The notes beneath the pieces are model-generated. The model had not been told where the DNA came from, ran no database searches, and saw only the letters and a list, made by a program, of their open reading frames with translations. From Pocillopora verrucosa (taxonomy: Eukaryota > Cnidaria > Anthozoa > Scleractinia > Pocilloporidae), in the NCBI RefSeq assembly GCF_036669915.1, contig NC_089312.1:31122830-31186829 (forward strand): a DNA stretch of 64,000 bases. The letters are read 5' to 3'. Both the position numbers and the translations under genes were made by a program. Below, in pieces: positions 12,147-23,253 of the stretch (the stretch's first letter is position 1; each line of letters opens with the position of its first letter).

Positions 12147-13791
12147 TGTGTGGTAAATCCATGAATGATTTGTACATGTACGACTGCAGAGCATTCTGGC
12201 CTTAATCTTAGTAGAAAAAGGTAAATACTGTCCATTTACTCCACCCTTTTAATTCAAGAGACAGGGAGTAAAAGGGTATAGGACTTTTTTTTTTGTCTGG
12301 TGATAAAATCCCTTCACTGTCTGCCACACATTTCTACTTTGGAGTTAAACCAACTGAAACCCATTGTTGTTCTTCCTTGTGCTTACTATCTTTCTTCTTG
12401 ACAGTGCAGTGAGAATGTGAGGAGAAATTACTTATTGTTTACTCCAAGGAGTGAAAGAGTTATCTGTAGCTGGCAATGAATCCAGATTGTGAGAAAGATA
12501 TGAGAAAATTTTTTTTTCTAGTCAGTTTTCCAATTTTTTTTTCTTCACTTCTTCTTCTAAATTGCTAAAAATTAGCTTACATGTTCTCCTAGCTGTCCAC
12601 TGATTGAATGTTAATTTGCTGGGAATTGCTGAAGTTAAGTTTTGCAGCTCTAATCGCTGGCTGAATGTTTTTTTTTTCCTGTTTTTGTGGATGCTAAACT
12701 GCACCATAGTGGTGAATTTCTTTGTACTAAGGGGGTTTGTAATTACTTATAAATGTTCTGACATTTAAAGACTGTTACTAGTGTACTCATTCAAACGATG
12801 TAGGCTATTAATCTCTTTTTCTAGTTAGTATTTTCAAACTAGACATTTTTACATGTGTATCTAAAGCAGTACAGCTTAACTGTACTGAGCATAAAATTGC
12901 TTCAAGTTGTGGAGCTTAAGTACTAGGGGAGTTTTCAAGTGTAAAGTGGTACATATTTTCACTTAATTTCTTATCTCTCTACATTCATGTTAATAGAAAT
13001 GTCCAATACACTTCTTGTTCTGTTCTTAGAACATTTATTAGGCAAACACTTAGCACACATCAAACATAAGTAAGAAAGCAAAACTTTGCACAAGTGATCG
13101 TAATTGTGATGTGAACAAGGTATGTGACCACACTGTCTAATGAATATCATTCTTAGAAAAAAAAGAAAACCTGTTTTATTCTAATTTTTAACTTAGGTGT
13201 TGCTAGGGAAGAAAAACTGGCAACTGGCTTAGAAAATTCCTTGAAAGGTGCACCATATTTTTGTACTGTGGTGATAGAGGAAATTCTTTAAAAATGGTAT
13301 ATGTTTCCAAACAAAGCAAAAATATTATTATATAGATAAACTAAAGTAGTTTAGAGGCAGTTTTCAGTAATTATGCTTGGATCTGTTTTGTTGTTATTGT
13401 CAACAAATTTATGTATTATAGGGTACTATACAGCTTAAATATATATATTGGACATTAAAAGATTCTTTCAAGAAGCTTTTTCATTCCATGTGTTTTTATG
13501 GTGTTCAAACAGAAGATATGCTGTTTATACCATGTAGACTTACCACAGCCTTCATTGCTAAAAGAAAGTCAGAGCTTCTGTCGTTATTAAAATTTATTAT
13601 TACAATCATTATTTTTATTCTTATTACAACATGGATAACACACAAAAAGAGTACAGAAATTACAAAAAGGAGCAAGTTAACAAAAATACAGAGTACCGGT
13701 ACACAAAAGAAAAAACTTACTCTAGAATCTCATGAAGCTTTGAGTAAATCTCTGATGCAATACCTGGCTTTAAATTCTTGTCTTTTTATGG

Positions 13792-13998
13792 CCCTTTGAC
13801 CCCAAAGCGTGACTGGCATCTAATTTCTCTTTACCATATCATCCTTAATCAAACATTTAGGTCATAAGAATAACAGAAATGATGGCTACCTAAATAAGCT
13901 TGATTGTTTAACAAATTATCTTCACCTGTTCATCACAGGAAATGTTTGGACAAAAGTATAAGGAAAATGCTTACTGATGTTAGGGTGTAGAGGGTTAA
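13792..13998. mobile_element. AACCCTTTA-type MITE copy
   Basis: It begins ccctttgaccccaaagcgtg and ends gatgttagggtgtagagggtt. The interior (tctaatttctctttaccatatcatcctta, gtcataagaataacagaaatgat) is the inverse of the copies at 11111-11313 and 53041-53252. Confidence 0.7.
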
Positions 13999-14029
13999 AA
14001 TAAAATGTACAATTTGCTTTTTGTTAATA

Positions 14030-14094
14030 CAGTGAAACCTCTATAAGTGGACACCCTTGGGACCTTCCCAAGTGTCCACTTCATAGAGGTTTGT
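14030..14094. repeat. Palindromic remnant of a pogo/Tigger-type terminal repeat
   Basis: After a TA dinucleotide the sequence reads cagtgaaacctctataagtg, then folds back on itself. AAACCTCTAT-AAGTGGACAC with TTGGGA on one side is matched by TCCCAAGTGTCCACTT-ATAGAGGTTT on the other. This looks like a collapsed element consisting of little more than its two ends. Confidence 0.65.
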
Positions 14095-14504
14095 AAAATT
14101 GCACAATGTTTGTTAACGATTAACATTCAACTGTTACTCAGTACTGTGACAAAGTTCCATGTTGTTAATGAAGCTATCTAGAGTTCAAGTTCTCTAGAAG
14201 CTAACTAGAGTTCACGTTCATGATTTTTTGAGGGAAAGGAAAAGTGGAGTTTTCTACAAGAGGAATGAAGGGAAAACTTCAGACCACTTCTTCAAATAGA
14301 AATGCAGATCAAAATAAGACAATTCCCTTGGAGGTGTAACGGAATGACCAATTCACCATAGATAGCAAAAATTTGACATTAAGGCATTCAATTTTGTCAT
14401 TGAAAGGCTCAGGACAATTCATCCAGGTGTATGGTAAAATGAGCAAAGCAAAAGAAATTTACTGTCAATCTTGAACTTGATCACTCATTTTTGGTAAAAA
14501 AATA

Positions 14505-14510
14505 TTTATT
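14505..14510 (-). terminator. Polyadenylation signal AATAAA for the TIGAR gene
   Basis: AATAAA on the minus strand, about 210 bp after the TIGAR stop codon. It is the nearest canonical signal I see. Confidence 0.5.
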
Positions 14511-14720
14511 CAACCATTCGTCCATAGGTCATTCTATGGCCTATGATACAGTGGTATAGAGAGATCTAACCCCAATTATAATGTTCATTAAATTACTCTC
14601 AAAAAAATATTGCAAAATGGTTTTAAATACCAGACTGGAATTAAAAAAAAACAAAACACCTCCAGGAACATCACCTGGAGACAATCATTTGGGAAATTCT
14701 TGTTTTGTATTTAATTTTTT

Positions 14721-17435
14721 TTAGCTAAGATGTTCTGCATTGTATAAATAAAAGCACTCAACAAACTCTGGTAATTTTGTTTCCTTTTTCAAATATATTT
14801 TCAACTTTGATAGGCCAGTGTTTGGAGAAGTAAATGAAATTCTCCTTTTGGATCCTGGAGGAAACTTTGAGGGTAAATCATCCATACAGTGGAGCAGAAG
14901 CTGCCTTATGAGTCCACCATGAGAAACAGCCAGAATATTAGCTAGCTGTGACATCTTTTCTTGTTTTTGTGTGACACATTTTGAGGTCTGTGGCTCATCA
15001 ATGATTCTATCATTGACACAAATGTCATTCTGAATGGAACTGCTAGAGTCACTACAATGTGAAGTTCCAATTTCATGTATTATGGAGTTCAAAAACTTTG
15101 CTGCTCTTTCTTTGAGTTCAGCAACTGTTTCTCCCCCCTTTGGTGTAAATATGTTTGTCTTCATATTGTTCTCTGCTGCCATTTGTTTAAACCTCTGGTT
15201 GGATACTCCTTCTGCTACACCATAACCCTAGGAACAGAAATAGAAAAAAAATTATTGTAAAATGTTTTTCATAAACAATTTCTTGTCTATTTCTACTTGC
15301 TCACTTCAAATTGAGACAAAAAAGAGACTGTAAGCAGTTTAACTACAATGAATCTATTTCTCGATGACTACTTACTATGTTATCACGATGAACTATTTTC
15401 AATCAATATAGGAAACAATTTATCAAAGGACAAACAAACCAAGTGCAGACTCTGAGAGGGTGAAACAAGAAGATGGTATCTACAAATTTAATATTCAATT
15501 CTCACTCTCTCTCGCAGACGAGAATCCTCTACAATCTTCATTTGAGAGCAGCAATTATTTTGATTGATAATCTCCTCTGCAGTCTGAAAGATGCAAAAAG
15601 AAATTATATTTACCAGTCAGCTAGGATATAAAACTAACATTCACCCACCAGGTCAGATAACAACAAAAACAACTGACTAATTGAAAATAACAACTAGGAA
15701 AATGAGGTACTTCTCTGGAACCAGATAAATCCTTCTTCAGCTTTCAACAAGAAAAAATTTCCACAGGAACAGTCGTGGTAATTTTCATAAACTTTTCATC
15801 CACTCTCTACTGCTGCATGACCACTTCCACAACAAGGAAAAAATAGTTTGACATACCTTTCGAGCTCTTTTCAAATCACTTGAGTAAATGTGAGAGAAAA
15901 CTTCATCATTTAACTTGTTTCCAGCAAGTTGGGCTTGTTTTATACCTTCATCTGAGAGCAAAGTATCTGTCTGCCCTGCAAAATGATTAAGTCAACTTGT
16001 CATCAACACTAATGAAATTATAACTCAACCAGTCCAGATTTGTCACAATGAGAACTGAAACTTATCAACCACAAATAAAATATTTTCTCTCAACCATGAC
16101 TGGTCTTAAGACTGAATATCCAACACCTAAAACAGGGTAATATCCAAGTAACATTCCCAGTTTTCAGATATCACAGATGATTTGTAAAGAAAGTCTTCAT
16201 TTACATCTAATTAAGAATGGCAGAGCCCTTTAGTGTTGTTGCAAAAGAAGAAGTGTTGCTCATTTATAACACCATTTCAGTCATCACCATAAAGTTAACA
16301 TTCAATGCAGTAAACATTTTAATGCTAAGAATTTCATAAACTCCTGGTCTAACTCTTGTAAAAAAAAAAGTAATGGATAGCAAAAGCTATGACCTCCAAC
16401 CAAATGAAACTAATGCTTATACATTTAATCTTAGACGTAACATTTCATCAAAGCTCAAAGGAGAGATACACTCTTGAAATTTAAAACTGTTTGCTTCTTG
16501 TAGCAGATGTCAGAATTGACAGCTATCCAAGAACAATTTTATACCAAATGGAGGCTTCTGTTTCTCTCTGTAAGAAAAATGTTCAAAATAGTTTGATGAA
16601 GGGAACCTTTCAAGTTTGACAACAAAAAAACAGCCAATCAGGTTATTGTTTTTAATCAAAGCAACTATTTATAGGATTTACAATCACAGACATTCAGCAA
16701 GTTTTCACCTTGAATGATGTTTGCCTTGTTTTCTGGAGTTTCACCACTACAAAAAAAATTTCAGAGTATAAAGAATCAGACAATAACATATAATGTAGTG
16801 TTTATCATGTTAAATTACATTGCTCATCTATATATCAAATCTCGGTTCTGTCCCTCTGGTAATCATTATCCCAATCAGTTCATTATCGAGGCTCTATAGT
16901 AAATAAATAAAATTTTAAAGAAGTAAGGAAGAGAGAAAAGCTCAATTTTTATCAGAAGTGATAAGGATCTATAAAATTTTCGAAAGGAGGTCACTTATTT
17001 CCTCCACAAAACCCTGAAAACAACATTTTTTTAACCAGACAAAAACCGAGCAAATTGCAAAGAACTACAAATCATCACAAAGATCAGCCATGTTTGTTGG
17101 ATTACGACACGTCACAGTAACATCTAATTAAAAATAAAATGTTCAGACAATGATTGTATGCGAAGCGTATTTCCCTCTTAAAGGGTTTTTAATGCAGCTA
17201 CATGTCCCATAAATTTTATGCCTTAAAATCATGTGAAAGAGAAAAACAGACGTCCGATCGAGCTGTCCTAGGATGAAAAGCACGTTCAGACGGTCAACTC
17301 CACTAACTACAATTTTTGTTTGCTTATTTCAGTTCAAACAAAGGTTATGAGAGAGAAGTTAACTACTCACTGTCTGACAAGGGTTAGAAGAATAAATGCC
17401 GAGCAGCTATCCCCTGCATCAGTTGCGTCCGCCAT
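14721..17435 (-). CDS. TIGAR: TIGAR-like fructose-2,6-bisphosphatase (histidine phosphatase superfamily), 5 exons
   Basis: It dephosphorylates sugar bisphosphates such as fructose-2,6-bisphosphate and so restrains glycolysis in the cytosol; TIGAR is a p53 target in mammals. Exons on the minus strand: 17435-17371, 16746-16709, 15975-15857, 15583-15506, 15227-14721. Frames join cleanly into 268 aa, against 270 aa for human TIGAR. Catalytic features: LVRHGETPENKANIIQG (R21, H22, E24), the substrate-pocket segment LSDEGIKQAQLAG, SSDLKRARKTAEEI, LRERGYGVAEG with the conserved glutamate region, TPKGGET, and SHGGLIRQ (H203). The region between GGET and SHGG (about residues 140-190) is long and Ser/Asp-rich, as in TIGAR and unlike plain phosphoglycerate mutases. 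The start ATG at 17435 lies four codons before any other possibility and gives a short N-terminal extension. Convergent with TEAD. Confidence 0.93.
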
Positions 17436-18334
17436 TTTGCTCAACGATACTTAATGGCAACGAAACATCTGTCCCACCCGTGCCTCCCCTCCACCACCAC
17501 CACCACTACCCCGATCAAAATAAAATAGATTTGTGCGGTAGAGGTACCCTGGGTAAATTTCGGTTGTTGCGTGGAAAGGTTTTCATTCCTTTTTTTTCCT
17601 CTTTTTTTTCTTTTTTCCTCTGTTTGGGTGATGAGAAAATTGAACTCTTTCACTATTTCTTGGCTTCATCATCCATTACTTTTATTTATTTTGTTGTGTT
17701 TTGTTTGGTTTTTATGTTTTTTCTTTTTCAAAATTTTCTACTACAAGAATCACTGTGGCATTTGATACATAAATAGTAAAAATAGTAAAAATAGTCACTT
17801 ACTTCCTGTTATTAAGGGCTATAAATAACTACCTGTCAAATTCAAGATCAACCTAGGTTTTGCATGCTCATGAGCCAAGTTCTGCTCGGTTCAACATCTT
17901 GGGCAACAACTCTGCATTCTAAGAAACAGCTTTATCTCTTAAATCAATCATCAATGCACCCTAAAAATGATCTTGTATCTCATCCTGTAAATGAGAATTG
18001 TTCCTTCAAGTACTGCATTTCTACAAAAATCACTGTGGTCCCAATCCTTCTTTTCAGTGGTAGCTGAAATCTTCAAGAGGGCAAGACTCCATCAGTTTTG
18101 CATGTAAGGTAATTGTGTCTTGTTTGCAAAATTGATACATGGACTTAAAATTTCCCACCCTGGTATTGTTTTTAAGATTGTTTTGACAATTTAAATATTA
18201 TATATCAGGACCCAGAAGGATGGTAGGTTCAGTCAATACTTTATCACATGACTATAACTAAGGTGCCTATCCACCAATTTCGGTCAAACTTTTCAGTTGC
18301 TAAAAATTAAATAAAATTAAGTTAGATTGCTTCA

Positions 18335-18405
18335 TTCTAAATGGCTGATAACCTTGAATGACCTGCAGTTGCATCCTAAACCACTATACCACTCTGGGCA
18401 ACATC
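18335..18405 (-). repeat. Possible fragment of a tRNA-derived SINE
   Basis: On the minus strand, gcccagagtggtatagtggt resembles a pol III A box and ggtcattcaaggtt a worn B box, spaced like a tRNA. No clear 3' tail is seen. Confidence 0.3.
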
Positions 18406-19193
18406 CTGTAAAAAAGGAAATATGTTATAGCTGTTTATCATGACCCTTGGCGATCTGCCAGATGGTGTTTGACAACAAAAAAACTGCTCTGCCAGATTTT
18501 CTTCTCAAAATTCAACATCTCAACATGCAGTCATTCAAGCATCCCTTTATTCAAACTACTTATATGCTTGCAAAAGGCTTGTAAATGAGATCAGTATACC
18601 ATGATTTTCTCTCAGCAGTCTGGGAAGGTTGCCAAGGATTTGTAAAGAAATCTACAGAGATAACATGTCTGAATTCACCTGGCAAGTGTAGACATTCTCC
18701 AGATATGCTTAATTAAGAATGTTGGAGAAAAGCCTACAGACCTCAACTTGTCCCTAATGCCCGTGGCACCATACCGTTCATAGTCCAAAAGGCAAAGTTA
18801 AATTTAAGCCCCACAGTCACAAGAAAATCTGCTGATTTACATATCAAAACTACCTCTCTCCCGCATGTGCATTTTGACTCTGTTGTTTGGAAACATTCCT
18901 CAGAGAATTACAGCATTGATTGAAAGAAACGCTAATGCCATTTACGGATACAACTATTCTTTAGGTCAACAGCCTAGTCTGTAGATAAGTACCTACAACT
19001 CTTAAAAATGCATTCCACAGAAAAGTGAATTGTGTTTACAAAATATTGGACCAAAGACGATATTTATTCAGTCGCGACCCATTACCCTCTTCGAGGAAAC
19101 CGCATACACCAAAGATTTTGAAGAGCGATGCATACATTTGACGCTGTCGTGTGACGAATTAATAGCTTTGCCGCTGGCGCGGAAGATGACTTA

Positions 19194-19225
19194 TTTATAA
19201 GTTGTCGCGATAGACAACTTATAAA
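19194..19225. repeat. Perfect 13-bp hairpin
   Basis: Tttataagttgtc, a 6-nt loop gcgata, then gacaacttataaa. It lies about 260 bp downstream of the stop of the first WASP-like gene. No function can be assigned. Confidence 0.6.
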
Positions 19226-19485
19226 TCGATTTTTAAACAAAACAACTTGATCAAAGTAGTGACATTATTTCCCACAAATACATAAACCAGTCATCAAATT
19301 GACGCTCTAAAATATATGACGATGTTTACTTCTATATATTAATCTATATAAAACTGGCTGGTCAAACGCAGCAAAGATGGGGCGAATATTTAAATTCCTC
19401 CAGCCTCTCAATCCAAGATATGCCGTGGTATCTTGACTGGCAGCGAATGCAAAACAGGTCAAAGCTAGTCAAAGATATCTTCGCA

Positions 19486-20208
19486 CTACCTTCTCTTCGA
19501 CATACTAAAAGCTCTTCTAATGTGAGCGGGTCTGCTGAGTTCTCCGTTCAAGGTCTTTCCTTTGTCTTTGTCCTTTTTACTTTTGGATTTTTCTCCTTCG
19601 CCGATTTGTGTGGCCGACGTTATACTTGTAACATGGCTAAACAGACATGGCGTTGATATCTCAACTTTTTTTAGCTTGCGGAACTTTTTTAAACGTTCCC
19701 TGTTTGTAGTCGTGGGAAGTTTATTCAATTCCGGAGCCGAAACAGACGACAGGATTTCTTGCACTGCAGCTTCGACCTCTTTTAAGAAAACATTGGCAGA
19801 TTCCTCACAATTAAAGCGAAACCCCGCCATGGACCCGTCCCCATTAGAGAGCATCAACGTATGAAAGTTCTTTTGTTGTTCGTGGTAGTTAGAGTTCGAA
19901 GTGAGGGTTTCTTTCCAAGTCGCAAAGCCGCTATCTCTCTCTACTAAACTCACATGCACTCCTTTAGGATTCCTCGCTCCACAGTCTCCAGTGCTGATGA
20001 CTAACACAGGCACTCCACTTCGCTCAAGGGTCCATTGATTCGAAGGACGATCGATGCTTGGCGGTTGCCAAAGATAAAGGCTTGCTGTTGTTCCGCACAC
20101 CACAACGCGGTTCGATAAACAAGATAACGAAAGTTTGATCTTGAAAATATCTTTGTCCGATAAACGTTCGCTCAAGGCATTGTCACTAAGCGTCGTCCTC
20201 ATGGACAT
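19486..20208 (-). CDS. WASP-like WH1 protein with basic stretch and CRIB-like motif, no VCA (240 aa, intronless)
   Basis: Not a known named gene to me. Residues about 20-152 look like a WASP-type WH1 (EVH1) domain: SLYLWQ (43-48), VPVLVIST (66-73), FATWKETL (95-102), NFHTLMLSNGDG (114-125), AGFRFNCEESANVFLKEVEAA (128-148, written in part). WASP has LLWEQELY, FFHTFAGD and GLNFADEEEA at the matching places. Then a basic segment RERLKKFRKLKK (170-181) is followed directly by EISTPCLFSHVTSI (183-196), close to the N-WASP CRIB core DIGTPSNFQHIGHVG, though the second HxG is lost. A Lys-rich tail ends at RRAFSMSKRR. No proline-rich region, WH2 or acidic Arp2/3-binding end is present, so it could at most bind WIP-type ligands and perhaps Rho GTPases. 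Intronless, which suggests an old retrocopy or lineage-specific family. A paralogue lies at 23254. The function is inference. Confidence 0.75.
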   Translation of the reverse strand: MSMRTTLSDNALSERLSDKDIFKIKLSLSCLSNRVVVCGTTASLYLWQPPSIDRPSNQWTLERSGVPVLVISTGDCGARNPKGVHVSLVERDSGFATWKETLTSNSNYHEQQKNFHTLMLSNGDGSMAGFRFNCEESANVFLKEVEAAVQEILSSVSAPELNKLPTTTNRERLKKFRKLKKVEISTPCLFSHVTSITSATQIGEGEKSKSKKDKDKGKTLNGELSRPAHIRRAFSMSKRR

Positions 20209-20499
20209 GACTGATCGAAAACAGCGAATTCCAATAAGACGTGACCGACGGAGACTTCAAATTAAAAACAGTTCAATTTAAAATACAGACACTGTAGGCA
20301 ATGCACACCTCCGACTGACATCAACCGAAAAATTAGTAGCACCTCAAAGTTGTCACTTGATAATGCACCATTTTGAGTGAGAGAGCGCCCTTGTGACAAA
20401 TTCTCCGTTACTTTCTGTCGCTACAACTGAAGAAACCCTCTTTACGGAAAACATTCATTTACAATAGAGTACAAATGAAGAAGCTTAGTCACAGGAGTA

Positions 20500-20556
20500 T
20501 GACGTCACGGCCTTTTTTGCTTTCGACGGATGTGACTGGGTGCGGTGAACTTCCGG
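20500..20556 (+). promoter_or_regulatory. CRE plus ETS-type motifs of a possible TATA-less promoter
   Basis: A perfect palindromic cAMP-response element TGACGTCA (20500-20507) and an ETS site CTTCCGG (20550-20556) lie 60-115 bp upstream of a plus-strand ATG at 20616. The pairing is typical of housekeeping promoters. It could also serve the divergent minus-strand gene that starts at 20208, about 300 bp away. Confidence 0.4.
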
Positions 20557-20615
20557 TACAATCGCCTGAGTTGTGAGTCCCCAGACAGGACAACGAAAGG
20601 TTACGAGGATCGCAG

Positions 20616-20747
20616 ATGGGTAAAATCAGGAGAAAAAGAGATAAAAAAATTTTTTTCCAAAATGAAATAAATCAGGAGGATTTTATTAAAGGGGCAGAAA
20701 AGTATGACATACCAGAGGATCATAGAGGGTCATTCCTCCTTGCATAG
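20616..20747 (+). CDS. Short candidate ORF or first coding exon (43 codons), unrecognised
   Basis: It starts MGKIRRKRDKKIFFQNEINQ and ends with a TAG. The basic MGKxRRKR opening resembles the start of several nucleolar ribosome-biogenesis proteins, but that is too short to name a family. Preceded by CRE and ETS motifs in promoter-like sequence. It could be a real micro-protein, a first exon (a gtatga donor-like site occurs at about 20701), a retro-pseudogene start, or chance. No downstream exon was found. Confidence 0.2.
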   Translation: MGKIRRKRDKKIFFQNEINQEDFIKGAEKYDIPEDHRGSFLLA

Positions 20748-23253
20748 AACGTAAATGAAAGGAATGGAAAAGAAAATGAACCAACTAGTTGCTCCACTTG
20801 CAATTTAACTAATCATATCACAAAACGTAACTTTAGCTTCTCTCCAGAGAGACGAAAAGTGGATCTGAATTCCCGTAAGCCGGATAGCGTAAATCATCCC
20901 TGGTGTTATGGCATGGCTCTGTAAATGTTTTAAAAAGAGATATCAACGGGGCTAGGATGGGATTATGTTAGAGAGGACTGGCGGCAAGCAATAAAGAAAG
21001 CATAGATCAAATTACAGAGGGCGACTGGACACTACAAGTAGATTCTTGTACTCTTATCAATCACACATCATTTCAAAATGATTGTGCATTTCGAGGCTTG
21101 ATCATTTGTTGCGTATTCATCTGAAATTAACTTTAAAAGCTTCTCTAGCAAGTATTTCACGGCTTGAATTTCTGATTGGTACCTCAATCTCGGTAATTAG
21201 GAAAACTGTGAGCTTCGTGTGATAGGTAGTGTCCTTGAATAAATAAACGAGAATTTTTCGAGCTAAATGAAAGGCGTATTGTGTTTATCATCCATCACAT
21301 ATTCTTTATTCGAATTTTTACCATTTTCATGTTTCATGCGCAGTTGCGGAAATAAGATTTTGTTCCTGTGACAACTAAATGAAAAAAAGACGGATGGCAT
21401 CACAGAGGAAAATTCTGCTGCATCACTGAATGGAAAGTTGCCAATCTTTACGTTCTCTAATAACCACAAATCTGCTCTTTGACGAAGAATATTTTGATAC
21501 ATTTCGCTTATTTTTTTACCGTCCGGAACTCCATACTGATAGGACGGATGACATGCCGTAAACAAGTAAATGCAAAAAGTTTACAAGTTTTATGTGAGCC
21601 GGAAATTTGTGCTGTCAGATAATTTGACCGAACAACGCCTGATCAAGTGTCATGTCTCGTGGCAGTATTGGCGTAAATCAGGTAAATTTCACAAAGTAAA
21701 TACTGTTCTGATCAGCTTCGCTATTTGATTTTGGTAAAAATCGGGTAACTTTCTTTCTTTATTTTGCAATGTCGTCTGTTGTTTGCTTGTTTAGCTGTTT
21801 GTTATTTCTGGCGCCTTCTCTCGTCTCTTCACACCTCCTGGGTTCCTGGTCTCGCCGTCCCGAAAGCTTGTGGCTATCGTCGATATTTTTCAGTCTCTTG
21901 TTCAGTGAATTTCATTTCCGATCCCTCTTAGTTAAAGTGAGTATTTGACTGGAGATCATTGAAACTAGCCAAATCTGAGTCAGTTCACAATGTTGTTCGT
22001 CTTTCAGTAAAAGCATCCGGTGTTGATATAGCTAAAATGGTTCGTGTCGACATTTTACTCAAACGGAAACGATACACAAACAGAAAAATAGTTCACTGAA
22101 GATGAAGCGCTTGAATCATTTTGATAATGAACATGTAAAGAATTTTGACGAGAGTCTTGACAAACCTGTCGTTAACCAAGGTGTTTTGTTGAATTTTAAT
22201 GTTTCCGAGGTTATTCTATATAAGTTACTTAATCAGCAACTATTTAATACAAAGGTTTCCTTATCAGCTCATTTCCCATTCAGGTCGAGTGTCCCCTAAG
22301 TACTCTCCTCACCACAGCACTTGGTCCGATATATTACGAAACTCGAACTTGAATTTTCTCAGACTGTTTAAGTCCTTCGACATTTATTATTACCCAAAAT
22401 CTCGTCGAAAACTGCAGTACTGTTTTCGAAGAGGAATCGTGAATTGCCCTCGGTTGATTTGACCTCAAAGTTTATCTTTCACATGCCAAAGCTAAGTCAT
22501 CACTTACCACAAAGATAGCCTATAAGGAAAGCCACCCACTGGTGACCACATTTTATTGTTTTGGAAGCCGGCACCGGACATGTGTCACTGATGAAGTACT
22601 GAGGTTTGGGGCGACGTAATTATGTAGAAACTTCCTGCGAATAAATGCATGCAATTTATCCCAGGAAAATTTTTCGAGAGGAAAATTACATTTTATGAAA
22701 CCGGATTCGAAATTGGGATGTCGGGATAAGATTCCCAGTGGTTAGAACCTGTTGAAATCTGTTTACGGTATCTTTTGACTTGTAAATAAATGACTAATTA
22801 GAGGTAATTATTCATCAATACAGAATTGGTCTGTTTAAAGTCTGTGATTTTACGCAGTGTTGAGTCCAATATTAGCTCGACTACACTAAGGAGACACGTC
22901 TGAGAATTAAATACCAGCAGCTTTATTTTTCTCAATAAATTAACTTGAGGAAAGAATTTCTGTACACAATCTGAAACTGATCTAATCTTTCTGTAGATAT
23001 TATAAATCCTTTCTTAATTGCTCAGTTAATCTTTTCTGCATTATGAAGTCTTCTAGGTTTCCATTCACGCAGAGTTTAACATGATCATATTTTGAATATT
23101 AAATTTCACGCCGTCGACAACCCAATGTACTCCTTAACAAATCAAAGCTCTTGAACTTACATCAGTACCGTCACAACATATTTCATGGCAGCGTTTAAAA
23201 TTTCTGTCGTTCATATTTAGCGTTTCTATTTTTCCTAAGGGATTTCAACTTAT

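Larger units (their letters stand above)
11561..14504. other. TEAD 3' untranslated region and spacer between convergent TEAD and TIGAR genes
   Basis: No coding exon recognised. An ATTAAA-type signal lies 10-15 bp after the TEAD stop, and the transcript may extend further. The stretch holds three repeats described separately (11928, 13792, 14030). Frames of 60-100 codons here have low-complexity translations without family resemblance. Confidence 0.5.
17436..19485. other. Spacer between TIGAR start and the first WASP-like gene; no gene seen
   Basis: It contains a short CCA-repeat run (17490-17510) close to the TIGAR start, T-rich low-complexity sequence (17575-17745), a possible SINE fragment (18335-18405) and a small perfect hairpin (19194-19225). 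An inverted TTTATT near 19070 could serve as the polyadenylation signal of the minus-strand gene at 19486. No supportable coding exon. Confidence 0.45.
20209..23253. other. Spacer between the two WASP-like genes
   Basis: Apart from a housekeeping-style promoter and a 43-codon frame (20500-20747, listed separately), I see no coding exon. Frames at 21263-21565 and 22102-22462 have no recognisable features. An inverted TTTATT near 22922 may be the polyadenylation signal for the minus-strand gene ending at 23254. Confidence 0.45.

Noticed and set aside
14721-15182. Single-exon reading of the TIGAR C-terminal half as its own gene starting MAAENNMK
   Set aside because: The sequence just upstream (GYGVAEGVSNQRFKQ) is in frame and joins four further exons carrying the RHGE motif.
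21263-21565. 100-codon minus-strand frame between the two WASP-like genes, checked as a third paralogue
   Set aside because: None of the WH1 signature segments is present.
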